This document shows positions 1 to 8,046 of a stretch of 64,000 nucleotides of DNA, one piece after another. The DNA is from Streptomyces sp. NRRL B-3428 (GTDB lineage: Bacteria; Actinomycetota; Actinomycetes; Streptomycetales; Streptomycetaceae). Position 1 is the first letter of the stretch; each line of letters begins with the position of its first letter. The position numbers were made by a program, and so were the translations under genes. The notes under the pieces are model-generated. The model did not search any database. It saw nothing but the letters and a program-made list of their open reading frames with translations, and was not told where the DNA came from. The stretch is taken from positions 186,001 through 250,000 of the forward strand of contig JOGW01000008.1 of the NCBI GenBank assembly GCA_000721375.1. Reading direction: 5' to 3'.

Positions 1-817
1 GTCCCGAGATGTGCAGCCCGAGCGCGGGCGCCGCGAACTGCAGGGACTGGGCGAGGCCGAAGACGAGACAGGCGGCCAGCGTGGGCCAGGCGCGCCAGCG
101 TCCTGCGATCACCGCGACCACGGCGAGATAGCCGATGCCGCCGGTGATGTTGTCGCTGAAGGCGTGCACTTCGGAGAGGGCGAGATGGGCGCCGGCCAGG
201 GCCGCGGTGACTCCGGTCAGCAGGACGGTGCCGTACCGGACGAAGGTCACCGGCAGTCCGCTGCGGTCGGCGGACAAGGCGTCCTCACCGACCGCGTCGA
301 TCATGAGCCCGGCGGTTCTGCGGCGGCTGAACGCGAGCGCGAGCGCGATGGCCACGGCGAAGGCCGCGTAGCCGAGGAGGGTCTGTTGGAAGAGGGCGGG
401 CCCGAGGACGGGGATGTCGCGAAGACCCGGGACGGGCAACGGGTCGAGGCCGGGCAGGGTCTTGGCGCCCGCGCCGTCGCCGAAGACCAGCCGGGCGCCG
501 TAGGTGGTGGCGCCGAGTGCGAGGGCGTTGGCGGTGATTCCGGTGACGATCTGGTCGGCGCGCAGGGTGATGCTGAGCAGGCCCTGGAGGCCGGCGAAGA
601 GCAGTCCGGCGACGACTGCTGTCAGCACTCCGACGGCCGCGCTGCCGGATTCGTGCGCACCGACGGCGCCCGCGAAGGCGCCGGTGAGCATCATGCCTTC
701 GACCGAGAGGTTGAGGACTCCCGCGCGTTCGCTGAGCAGCTCACCGCAGGAGGCGAGCAGCAGCGGAAGGGCCATCCGTACACCGCCCGAGGCGAGTTCT
801 TCGGCCACGGCGCTCAT
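1..817 (-). CDS. BMP-type ABC transporter permease, second subunit (partial)
   Basis: This is an inner-membrane permease of the BPD_transp_2 (branched-chain/ribose/nucleoside) family, the partner of the permease just upstream. The gene runs off the left edge, so about 272 residues are visible and the C-terminus is missing. The start ATG shares an ATGA overlap with the stop of the preceding permease, which implies coupled translation. The translation reads MSAVAEELASGGVRMALPLL, then a segment with ERAGVLNLSVEGMMLTGAF, typical of the second permease of CUT2/BMP nucleoside importers (YufQ-like). Several hydrophobic membrane segments follow. It belongs to the four-gene transporter unit 1-4929. 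The substrate cannot be read from the sequence; purine or other nucleosides are the family expectation. Confidence 0.88.
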   Translation of the reverse strand, partial: MSAVAEELASGGVRMALPLLLASCGELLSERAGVLNLSVEGMMLTGAFAGAVGAHESGSAAVGVLTAVVAGLLFAGLQGLLSITLRADQIVTGITANALALGATTYGARLVFGDGAGAKTLPGLDPLPVPGLRDIPVLGPALFQQTLLGYAAFAVAIALALAFSRRRTAGLMIDAVGEDALSADRSGLPVTFVRYGTVLLTGVTAALAGAHLALSEVHAFSDNITGGIGYLAVVAVIAGRWRAWPTLAACLVFGLAQSLQFAAPALGLHISG

Positions 818-1959
818 GAGCGGCTCCCTTTCCTGGTCGTGAGCAGCATCGCCGCGGCGATGAAGAGGACGAGCAGGCTCTGCACGATCTGCACGGTGGA
901 TGCGGGCACTTGAGCTGCGAGCTGGAGGTTGATGCCGCCGGAGGTCAGGAAGCCGAAGAGCAGCGATACGGCGGCGACGGCGGTGAGCGAACCGCGGGCG
1001 AGCAGTCCGACGACGAGGCCCGCGAAGCCGTAGCCGGAGGAGAAGTGCTCGGCGAGTACGTAGGGGGCGGTGGCGACGAGGGCCGCGCCCGCGACGCCGG
1101 CGAGTCCGCCGGCGAAGGCGAGGCCGCCGCCTTCGAGCTTTCCGACGGGCAGTCCGAGCCGGGCGGACGCGGCCGGTGAGTGGCCGACGGCGCGCAGCTT
1201 GAGGCCGAGTGCGGTGTGCCGGAGCACGATGCCCGTGACCACGACGGCGACGGCCGCGATCACGACGACGGCGGTGGCGGGTGATTCCACGTCGCCGATC
1301 AGCGGGAGTTGGGCTCCGGTGGGCAGGGGGGCGGACTGCGGCAGGGTCTCCGAGGAGGTGACGGGCTGGCGGAGCAGGGCCTCTTCGTGGACGGCGACGG
1401 AGACCATGCCGATGCCGATGAAGTTGAGCAGGAGGGTGGTGATGACCTCGCTCGTGCCGCGCCGCACCTTCAGCCACGCGGCGATACCCGCCCAAGCGGC
1501 GCCTGCGAGGAACCCGGCGACGAGGACGAGCGGTACGCCGAGGGCGGTGGGCACTTGGGTGGGCAGCGCGATCCCGACGGCGGCGGCCGCGGTGCCGCCC
1601 GCGCAGAGCTGCCCCTCCCCACCGACGTTCACCAGCCCCGCGCGGTGCGCGACGGTGAAGCCGGCGGCGATGAGGGCGAGCACGGCCGCGGAGTTGAGCG
1701 AGCTCCCTATGGCGTACGAGGACCCGAACATCCCCTCGTCCAGGGCCTGCCAGGCGGTGTCGAGTTCGGCCCCGGCGGCCACGACGAGCAGCATGCCGAT
1801 GGCGGTGGCACAGAGGGCTGCGGCCAGGGCGACGGTCAGAGGGTGGCGGGGGAGGGTGGTCAGGCGTGTATGGCGGCGGCTTGGTGGGGGTGGCGCCGGA
1901 GTCGGGCTGAGTGAGGGGTGGGGCTCGGGTGGGGAGGTGGTGGCGGTGGGTGGTGACAT
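814..1959 (-). CDS. BMP-type ABC transporter permease, first subunit
   Basis: This 381-residue membrane permease (YufP-like, BPD_transp_2 family) should form the translocation path together with the next gene. The first roughly 35 residues are a proline-rich cytoplasmic tail, and membrane segments begin near residue 43. The conserved VAHRAGLVNVGGEGQL stretch around residue 105 is a hallmark of nucleoside/BMP permeases. The start is supported by an AAGGA ribosome-binding site five bases upstream of the ATG. It ends in an ATGA overlap with the second permease. It is separated from the ATPase gene by 292 bases with a G-rich tandem repeat, which is unusual inside such an operon. Confidence 0.9.
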   Translation of the reverse strand: MSPPTATTSPPEPHPSLSPTPAPPPPSRRHTRLTTLPRHPLTVALAAALCATAIGMLLVVAAGAELDTAWQALDEGMFGSSYAIGSSLNSAAVLALIAAGFTVAHRAGLVNVGGEGQLCAGGTAAAAVGIALPTQVPTALGVPLVLVAGFLAGAAWAGIAAWLKVRRGTSEVITTLLLNFIGIGMVSVAVHEEALLRQPVTSSETLPQSAPLPTGAQLPLIGDVESPATAVVVIAAVAVVVTGIVLRHTALGLKLRAVGHSPAASARLGLPVGKLEGGGLAFAGGLAGVAGAALVATAPYVLAEHFSSGYGFAGLVVGLLARGSLTAVAAVSLLFGFLTSGGINLQLAAQVPASTVQIVQSLLVLFIAAAMLLTTRKGSRS

Positions 1960-1987
1960 GCGGGTCCTTGAGGGGTGTGTCGCGGCT

Positions 1988-2049
1988 CGGGAGGTGAGGG
2001 GGGTGGGTTCGTGCGGATCGGGAGGTGAGGGGGGTGGGTTCGTGCGGAT
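1988..2049. repeat. 31-base G-rich direct tandem repeat, two copies
   Basis: Two perfect head-to-tail copies of a 31-base unit (1988-2018 and 2019-2049) lie between the ATPase and permease genes. Each copy carries runs of G on the plus strand (C-rich in the transcript of the minus-strand operon). The surrounding 1960-2251 region has no credible gene. The repeat could affect mRNA folding or arise by slippage. Confidence 0.85.
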
Positions 2050-2251
2050 CGTGGTGGGTGGGGGTTCATGCGTTGAAGTGGTTGCGGGGGTGGGTGGTTG
2101 CGGTACCTCCGCTTGTTTGGTGTCGCGTGCGGCGCCGTGGGGCTTCCGTTCTCCGCTTGCGGTCAGAGATGGGCACCACGGCGTTGACCGGGGGACCTTT
2201 CAACCCGACAAGTGCCCGGTTTGAGTGGTTTGGTGGGGTGCGCTAGGTCCC

Positions 2252-3916
2252 TTAGTCCCCTCCGGCGCCCACCATCAGCGCCCCGATTCGCCGCCGCGCG
2301 TCCGGGGAGCGGGGGTTCACCGGGCCCACCAGTCGTCCCCGGTAGGCGACGAGCACGCGGTCGCACAGGGCGAGGAGTTCGTCGAGTTCGGCCGAGACCA
2401 CCAACACGGCTGCACCGCGCGCGGCCGCCGCACGGATGCGGCCGTGCACCGCCTCGACGGCGCCGATGTCCAGGCCCCGCGTCGGCTGCGAGGCCGCAAG
2501 GCACACGAGTGGTTCGAGGGCCAGTTCCCGGGCGAGTACGACCTTCTGCTGGTTGCCGCCCGACAGCGAGGTCATCGGGGCGTACGGGCCCGGGGCGCGC
2601 ACATCGTGTGCCGTGAGCACCGTCTGCGTGGCCCGGCCGAGCGCCGCGCGGTCGAGGAAGAGACCGAAGCGGCGGAACTCCCCCAGCCGCCCCAGGTGCA
2701 GATTCTCTGCGACGGACAACTCCGGTACACAGCCCTCGTGGTGACGGTCCTCGGGGACCACGCCGAGCCCGGCCCGGGTCCGCGCGGCGGGTGTGGCGCG
2801 CGTCAGGTCCTTGCCGTCGAGCTCCACGCGGCCTTGCTGGGGCGCGAGCGACCCACCGAGTACGGCCATGAGTTCGCTCTGACCGTTGCCCTCGACGCCG
2901 GCCACACCGACGATCTCGCCGAACCCGATCTCCAGCGAGGCCCCGTCGAGGGCGAACGATCCGTCGGCCCGGCGGACGGTGATCTCGCCGATCCGCAGCG
3001 CCGGGCCGTCGGTGGAAGGCTCGGCGGCTTCGGTGGACAGCTCGGTGGCGTCGGTCGGAAGCTCGGTGCCGTCGGGCCGCAGCTCGTCGGCGTCGGCGTC
3101 AGCGTCAGCGTCAGCGTCGACATCGACATCGGCACCGGCGCCGATATGGACATCGGCGCCCGCGCGGCCGGATGAAGGCTCAAGCCCCACCGCCCCCGCC
3201 ACCGCCGCATCCAGCGCCCCGACCGACCGCCCGATCATCAGCGGCACCAGACGCTCGGCCGACAGCTCGGTCATCGGTCCGCCGCCCGCCACGCGTCCGC
3301 CGCGCAGCACCGTCGCGGCGTCGCCTGCGCGTACCGCCTCGCCCAGCTTGTGGGTCACGAGGACCACCGCATGCCCGGCATCCGCGATCCGCCGACAGGT
3401 CTCCAGGAGCGCGTCCGTCTCCGCGGGACCGAGTACGCCGGTCGGTTCGTCGAGGACGAGCAGGCGGGGGTCGCGCAGCAGCGCCTTCACGATCTCGACG
3501 CGCTGGCGCACGCCGACCGGCAACTGGCCGACCACGGCGTCCAGTTCGATGTCGAGTCCGTACGCCTCGCGTACCCGCGCGATCCGGCCCGGGAGATCGC
3601 TCAGCCGCAGCAGCCGCAGATTCTGGCCCACGGTGAGCGTCGAGACCAGCGAGAAGTGCTGGTGCACCATCGCCACGCCCGCCGCCAGCGCATCGGCCGG
3701 ACGGCGCGGCGCGTACGCCTCGCCGTACAGCTTCAGTGAACCCTCGTCCGCAGTGAGCGATCCCGCGACCGCGTGGCACAGCGTCGACTTGCCGGCGCCG
3801 TTCTCCCCGAGGACGCAGTGCACCGTGCCCGCCTCGACGCGTAGATCCACGCCGTCCAACGCCCGCGTGCCGCCGTACGACTTGGCGAGGCCGGTGATGT
3901 CGAGTGCCGCCGTCAC
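2252..3916 (-). CDS. BMP-type ABC transporter, duplicated ATPase
   Basis: This 554-residue cytoplasmic ATPase has two fused ABC domains and energises the BMP-type importer. The GTG start overlaps the stop of the upstream lipoprotein gene (GTGA). Domain 1 has Walker A GENGAGKST (residues 37-45), a signature LPVGVRQRVEIVKAL, and Walker B LLVLDEPTG. Domain 2 has a relaxed P-loop GVEGNGQSE, signature LSGGNQQKVVLAREL, and the ASQPTRGLD variant Walker B. That asymmetry is normal for the nucleoside/ribose ATPases (YufO, RbsA). Between the domains, residues about 245-302 form an unusual Asp/Ala- and Thr/Glu-rich linker, encoded partly by repeated hexanucleotides at 3088-3132. The family normally has a short linker here. 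Confidence 0.92.
   Translation of the reverse strand: MTAALDITGLAKSYGGTRALDGVDLRVEAGTVHCVLGENGAGKSTLCHAVAGSLTADEGSLKLYGEAYAPRRPADALAAGVAMVHQHFSLVSTLTVGQNLRLLRLSDLPGRIARVREAYGLDIELDAVVGQLPVGVRQRVEIVKALLRDPRLLVLDEPTGVLGPAETDALLETCRRIADAGHAVVLVTHKLGEAVRAGDAATVLRGGRVAGGGPMTELSAERLVPLMIGRSVGALDAAVAGAVGLEPSSGRAGADVHIGAGADVDVDADADADADADELRPDGTELPTDATELSTEAAEPSTDGPALRIGEITVRRADGSFALDGASLEIGFGEIVGVAGVEGNGQSELMAVLGGSLAPQQGRVELDGKDLTRATPAARTRAGLGVVPEDRHHEGCVPELSVAENLHLGRLGEFRRFGLFLDRAALGRATQTVLTAHDVRAPGPYAPMTSLSGGNQQKVVLARELALEPLVCLAASQPTRGLDIGAVEAVHGRIRAAAARGAAVLVVSAELDELLALCDRVLVAYRGRLVGPVNPRSPDARRRIGALMVGAGGD
3088..3132. repeat. Hexanucleotide repeat coding an Asp-Ala linker
   Basis: Repeats of gcgtcg/gcgtca followed by gacatc lie inside the ATPase gene. 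On the coding strand they give alternating Asp-Ala and Asp-Val residues. The repeat is in frame (six bases per unit), so length changes would alter the linker without a frameshift. Confidence 0.8.
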
Positions 3917-4929
3917 CGCGTCTTGACCTTCCCTGACACGATGTCGGCCTTCACCTCGTCGAGCTTCTTCGCGACCGCGGGGTCGGCGTCGCCGCACAGG
4001 TGGATGTTGTTCTGCGGCTCGGCGAAGGTCAGCCCGAAGTGCACGGCCTCGGCCTTCCAGCTCCCCTTCACCAACTGCTCGGTGGAGTACTCGATCTCGG
4101 CGCCGATGTCGGTCTCCACATAGGCGGCATACGCAGGGTCGGTGCCGCACTCGGCCGGGATCGGTCCGCCGATGAGGGTGCCGCCGCGCCCGGCGGCCGC
4201 CTGGACCACGCCCTTCTGGCCGAGGTTGAGGATCTGGCCGAGCACATCGGCGCCGGCGCTGTAGTTCGCGAGGGCGGACTGCTTGGCCTTGGCCGCGTCG
4301 TTGAAGTCGCCCACGTACTGCGGAGTGAGCACCTTCGCCTCCGGGGCCACGGCCTTCGCGCCGCGCTCGAACTCCTTGGCCGCGTTGACGATCGCGGGCA
4401 GTTCCGCGCCGCCGACGAAACCGACGGTCTTCTTCTTGGAGAGGAGTCCCGCCGCCGCGCCGGAGAGGTATGCGGCCTCGGCCTGCTGGGGGTCGTACAG
4501 GGCGAGGTTGGCGGTGGGCTTGCCGTCCGCGGGGCCGCCGATCTCGGCGAACTTCACCTTCGGAAAGCGCGCCGCGACCTTCCGTACCGCCGCATCCGTC
4601 TGCCCGCCCATGGAGATCACCAGGTCGGAGCCGGTCGCGAAGCGCACAAGCGCCTGCTCGTAGTCGGCGGCCTGCACCTGCTCGACCTTGCTGAAGGAGA
4701 CCTTGCCCTTGTGCTGCTTCTCGGCGCGCTGGTAGCCGCGGTAGGCCGACTCCATGAAGCCGCCGTCGGACAGCGAGCCGGGGAAGAGCACCCCGACTTT
4801 GAGCGTCCCCGAGCCCGAAGCGCCGTCCTGCGCCTCGGAGTCGCCTCCACAGCCGGTGAGCGTGAGCAGACCCGCGACGGACAGGAGTGCGACGGGGGCG
4901 AGCGCCCGCCGGGGGTGAGTGAGTGCCAC
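3913..4929 (-). CDS. BMP family substrate-binding lipoprotein
   Basis: This 338-residue exported lipoprotein captures the substrate outside the membrane for the BMP-type importer. The start is a GTG with a GGAGG ribosome-binding site seven bases upstream; a longer in-frame extension lacks such support. The N-terminus is a signal peptide ending in the lipobox LTGC (cysteine near residue 26), followed by a Gly/Ser-rich tether. The mature domain opens with KVGVLFPGSLSDGGFMES, the characteristic beginning of the Bmp/Med/PnrA fold. It is first in the operon, with the ATPase gene overlapping by four bases. The promoter side faces a divergent GntR regulator. Confidence 0.92.
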   Translation of the reverse strand: MALTHPRRALAPVALLSVAGLLTLTGCGGDSEAQDGASGSGTLKVGVLFPGSLSDGGFMESAYRGYQRAEKQHKGKVSFSKVEQVQAADYEQALVRFATGSDLVISMGGQTDAAVRKVAARFPKVKFAEIGGPADGKPTANLALYDPQQAEAAYLSGAAAGLLSKKKTVGFVGGAELPAIVNAAKEFERGAKAVAPEAKVLTPQYVGDFNDAAKAKQSALANYSAGADVLGQILNLGQKGVVQAAAGRGGTLIGGPIPAECGTDPAYAAYVETDIGAEIEYSTEQLVKGSWKAEAVHFGLTFAEPQNNIHLCGDADPAVAKKLDEVKADIVSGKVKTR

Positions 4930-4990
4930 TTGGATGCCTCCAGAGCCAAGGGGGCGCGTGCCGTTTCCGGGATCACCGCGCGCCACTAGT

Positions 4991-4998
4991 GGTATACC
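4991..4998. promoter_or_regulatory. Candidate GntR operator GGTATACC
   Basis: A perfect palindrome (tGGTATACCg in context) lies between the BMP operon and the divergent FCD-type GntR gene. FadR-subfamily regulators commonly bind sites of the form TGGTATACCA or TTGTATACAA, so autoregulation and control of the transporter is a reasonable inference. Confidence 0.6.
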
Positions 4999-5119
4999 GT
5001 TACGCGCCCTCAGTCTGGGAGCCGCTTGTTGCCTGCGTGTTAGCGGCTGGTTAGCAGTACGCTCCCCGCGCACCACCCGCTTAGGGTGGACACACAGCGA
5101 GCGGAGGAAGATCTTGGCG

Positions 5120-5833
5120 ATGGCGGCAGGACCAGCGAGTACCGGACGCTCTTCACTGCGCGACCTCGCCTACGACACCCTGCGCCGGCGCATTCTCGAC
5201 GCCGAACTCCAGCCGGGCGCCCGCCTCGTAGAACGGGATCTGGCCGCCGAGCTCGCGGTCTCCCGTATCCCGCTGCGCGAGGCTCTGCGGCAGTTGGAGG
5301 CGGACGGTCTGGTGGTCCTCGTCCCGCATCGGGGTGCGCTGGTCTCACCGTTCACACCGGCGGACGTACGCGATCTCTTCGACGTACGGGAGTCGCTGGA
5401 GTCGCTCGCGGCCCGGCTCGCCGCCGAGCGCGCCGACTCCGACGGCCTCGGACGGCTCGCGGCCCGGCTCAAGGCGGCGCGTACCGCGATCGCCGCGCGC
5501 GACCGCGGCTCCATCGCCGCGGCCAACGCCGGCTTCCACACGGACATCGTGGAACTGGCCGACAACCCGCTGCTCAGCAGCATGATGCGACCGCTCGAAG
5601 CCCGCACGCACTGGCTCTTCCGGCTCACCGCGCAGCGCGATCCGGCACAGCAGTGCGCCGAGCACGAGGAGATGTACGAGGCGATCGCCGCCCGGGACGG
5701 CGACGGCGCCGCGGCCCTCGCCCATGCGCATGTCGTGGACGGGCGCGCCGAGTCGCTCGCGCTGGCCGAGCAGTGGGCGCACCCGGTGATCGATCCGGAG
5801 ACGGTGGCGGCGCGCAGACGGCGCCGGGGGTGA
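5120..5833 (+). CDS. GntR family regulator (FCD subfamily)
   Basis: This 237-residue DNA-binding regulator has an N-terminal winged helix (about residues 10-75; LRDLAYDTLRRRILDAELQ, then VSRIPLREALRQLEADGL) and an all-helical FCD ligand-binding domain (about 85-220), which in the family often binds carboxylates through metal-coordinating histidines (for example FHTDIVELADN here). The ATG at 5120 follows GGAGGA; a TTG two codons upstream is an alternative start. It is divergent from the BMP importer and its likely operator sits between them. The gene ends in a bidirectional terminator. The ligand is unknown. Confidence 0.88.
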   Translation: MAAGPASTGRSSLRDLAYDTLRRRILDAELQPGARLVERDLAAELAVSRIPLREALRQLEADGLVVLVPHRGALVSPFTPADVRDLFDVRESLESLAARLAAERADSDGLGRLAARLKAARTAIAARDRGSIAAANAGFHTDIVELADNPLLSSMMRPLEARTHWLFRLTAQRDPAQQCAEHEEMYEAIAARDGDGAAALAHAHVVDGRAESLALAEQWAHPVIDPETVAARRRRRG

Positions 5834-5872
5834 TCCGCACGCTCTGACCGCCGGGGCGGCCGGATCACCCCC
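5826..5872. terminator. Bidirectional hairpin terminator
   Basis: A perfect 12-base inverted repeat (arms 5826-5837 and 5861-5872) lies between the convergent GntR and LamG-like genes and overlaps the GntR stop codon. The loop itself contains a small GC hairpin. There is no U tract, as is common in actinomycetes. Confidence 0.75.
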
Positions 5873-5878
5873 GCCCCG

Positions 5879-6844
5879 TCAGGTGACGCGGCGGTACTGC
5901 GCCAGGATCTCCCGCGCCGAGACGGCACGGTCGAGGAACATCAGGCTGTCCATACGGCAGTTGCAGGGGTTGTTCTCCCGAGTGTTCTGCGGATAACTGC
6001 CACCGATCTTGATGCCACGGGGGTCGCTGGCGGTGGCGAGGTCCGGCTCCGGGTCTCCCGCGAGCGCCCAGGGGTCGTCCGTGCGGGTATAGAAGCCGGG
6101 GATCGGTTGGCCGTTGCGGTAGAGGGCCATCTCGCCGGTGTCGTAGTCGAAGGTGGCGGCGAGGAAGACCCACTCACCGCGCGGGAGCAACGTCTGCCAG
6201 TCCTCCTGGGCGGCGAAGGTCTGGGAGTTGCCGCTGTCGACGCGGCGGCCGAGGGCCACGAGCTTCAACTCGCCGTTCACCTGGATCAGTTCGAGCAGGG
6301 CGCGGACGTCGTGACCGTTGGAGGTGCCGGAGAGCACACCGGCGAGGCCGATCGCCCCGTAACGGTCGGCCGGGTCGGCCGAGTTGGAGTTCGGGCTGGG
6401 GTTCTCGCCGGTCATCTTGACCCAGCCCATCACGGTGGCCTCGCGCGCCCCGTTGAAGGCGCTCAGCGATTCGACGGCCTCGGGGTCGTAGATCCCGGCC
6501 TTCCAGTCGTCGTTGCCGGCCGTCGCCGGGTTGACCTGCCGGACCTGGAGCGCCGTGCCGCTGTGGCGGTGCGCCCTGTCGGCGACCCGCATCTGCGCGC
6601 CGCCGTTGACGAGGCCGATGTCGGTGCCCGAGCGGCCCTGGTCGCGTTCGACGGCCGGGTCGCCCTGCGCAGGGTGCGAGAAGTCGTAGTGGGCGACGAG
6701 ATCCTCGCGCAGGCTCGGCAGGACGTCGCTGGAACCGTAGTCGCGGCCGTCGCCCCCGGCCACGGCCTGGGGTGCCGCGAGCACCGCGGCGAGAAGGGCC
6801 GTGACGGCCGCGACCCATGCTCTGCGTTTTCCCGGCTTCTGCAT
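5879..6844 (-). CDS. Secreted LamG/concanavalin-like domain protein
   Basis: This 321-residue exported protein starts with a signal peptide (MQKPGKRRAWVAAVTALLAA, cleavage expected near APQAVAGG). The rest is one LamG/LamG-like jelly-roll domain: LVAHYDFSHPAQGD, then VMGWVKMTG, then WVFLAATFDYDTGEMALYRN and a terminal MDSLMFLDRAVSAREI. Such domains bind carbohydrate or appear in glycoside-acting proteins; no catalytic domain is seen, so a binding role is most likely. The ATG is preceded by AGGTGA at good spacing. A LacI-type operator lies just upstream, suggesting sugar-controlled expression. A GNPCNC-like NNPCNCRMD motif holds two cysteines. Confidence 0.82.
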   Translation of the reverse strand: MQKPGKRRAWVAAVTALLAAVLAAPQAVAGGDGRDYGSSDVLPSLREDLVAHYDFSHPAQGDPAVERDQGRSGTDIGLVNGGAQMRVADRAHRHSGTALQVRQVNPATAGNDDWKAGIYDPEAVESLSAFNGAREATVMGWVKMTGENPSPNSNSADPADRYGAIGLAGVLSGTSNGHDVRALLELIQVNGELKLVALGRRVDSGNSQTFAAQEDWQTLLPRGEWVFLAATFDYDTGEMALYRNGQPIPGFYTRTDDPWALAGDPEPDLATASDPRGIKIGGSYPQNTRENNPCNCRMDSLMFLDRAVSAREILAQYRRVT

Positions 6845-6874
6845 ACCGCTCACCTCGTAGCCTCGGACCGCATG

Positions 6875-6886
6875 GAAAGCGTTTTC
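6875..6886. promoter_or_regulatory. LacI-family operator GAAAGCGTTTTC
   Basis: This near-palindrome with a central CG matches the GAAARCGYTTTC type bound by LacI/CcpA-family sugar regulators. It lies 31 bases upstream of the secreted LamG-like gene. No lacI-type gene is in the window, so the regulator would act from elsewhere. Confidence 0.65.
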
Positions 6887-7080
6887 TCTACGCGCCTGCG
6901 CCAAGCTACTGAGCACCACGGCCCCCGACAAGAGCTGTGCGAACTCCCGTACCGCAAAAGGACCTTGAGGCGGACCACAGGCCTCGTGGAGACGGGAAGC
7001 GGAGGGGAACCTTCGTTCGGCCTGAGTCCGGTGCGGAAGGGGTAGCCGTACCCCATGAAGTCCCGTGCACGGCCCGCCTC

Positions 7081-8046
7081 ATGAGGCGCCGGCTGTTCCT
7101 CACGCTGCCCGCCGCCGCAGCGCTCGCCGCCTGCACGGTGAGCGACCGCGGCGGCGGCCCCGACGATCCCGAGCCGCCGACGTCGACGCGGACATCCGAG
7201 TCCTCGGCGCCGCCCGAACCCCGTCCACGCGACATCCGACGGCCCACCGTGCTCGCGGTGAAGATCGACAACGTGCCGCCCGCGCGACCGCACACGGGCC
7301 TGCGCGAGGCCGCCGTCATCCATGTCGAGCAGGTCGAGAGCGGCCTGACCAGGCTCCTCGCGGTGTACGCGGGCGGCGAACCGCCCAAGGCCATCGGGCC
7401 GGTGCGCAGCGCGCGCGAGACCGATCTGGAACTCCTACGGGAGTACGGCAAGCCGGTGCTCGCGTTCTCCGGTGCGCAGGGCAAGCTGCTGCCGCTCATC
7501 GACAAGGCGGAGCTCTACCCGCGCTCCCCCGCACAGGCGCCGGGTGCGTACTACCGCTCCTCCTCGCGCCCGATGCCGCACAACCTCTTTCTGCGTCCGG
7601 CGCGGCTCGATCCGGCGCCGGACAAGGAGGCGAAGGCCGAAGACCTGGGTCTGCGCTTCGGCGCCGCCCCCGCCTCGGGCGGCCGCGCCGCCGCCGAGCG
7701 CACCGTCCGCTATCCGGCGGCGCGTTACACCTTCACCTGGACTCCGGCGCGCGATCAGTGGCGTGTGTCGATGGACGGCACGCGCTCGAACCTGACGCCG
7801 TCGACGGTCGTGGTGCAGTACGGGGTCGTCCGGGACTCGCGCTTCCACGACCGGTGGGGAAACGTCTCGCCCTATACGGAGACGGTGGGCCGGGGCGACG
7901 TCGTCGTACTGCGCGGCGGCCGCGCGTACGAGGGACGCTGGAGCCGTGCGTCAGCCGAGGAAACGACGGTCTACACCGACCGAGACGGCGAGCCGCTGCT
8001 GTTCGCCGACGGTCAGGTCTGGATCGTGCACGCGCGCGCCCGATGA
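7081..8046 (+). CDS. DUF3048 lipoprotein (YerB-like), copy 1
   Basis: This 321-residue predicted lipoprotein begins MRRRLFLTLPAAAALAAC, a signal peptide with lipobox LAAC, then a Pro/Ser/Thr-rich tether. The body matches DUF3048: VLAVKIDNVPPARPHTGL, then PVRSARETDLELLREYGKPV, PHNLFLRPARL, and a C-terminal half ending FADGQVWIV. The family is of uncertain role at the cell surface, with a proposed link to the cell envelope. A second DUF3048 gene lies at 10060, beyond a HisC-like aminotransferase. A 9-codon reading frame starting at 7055 ends in an ATGA overlap with this start and could be a leader, but its ribosome-binding site is poorly spaced. The 3' end overlaps a convergent gene by 96 bases. 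Confidence 0.9.
   Translation: MRRRLFLTLPAAAALAACTVSDRGGGPDDPEPPTSTRTSESSAPPEPRPRDIRRPTVLAVKIDNVPPARPHTGLREAAVIHVEQVESGLTRLLAVYAGGEPPKAIGPVRSARETDLELLREYGKPVLAFSGAQGKLLPLIDKAELYPRSPAQAPGAYYRSSSRPMPHNLFLRPARLDPAPDKEAKAEDLGLRFGAAPASGGRAAAERTVRYPAARYTFTWTPARDQWRVSMDGTRSNLTPSTVVVQYGVVRDSRFHDRWGNVSPYTETVGRGDVVVLRGGRAYEGRWSRASAEETTVYTDRDGEPLLFADGQVWIVHARAR

Noticed and set aside
2163..3926. Several plus-strand frames over the BMP ATPase gene
   Set aside because: They are low-complexity shadows; the minus strand shows complete ABC domains.
7055..7084. Nine-codon leader frame ending in ATGA overlap with DUF3048 copy 1
   Set aside because: The putative ribosome-binding bases are too far (about 13 bases) and there is no conserved feature, so it is not called as a gene.
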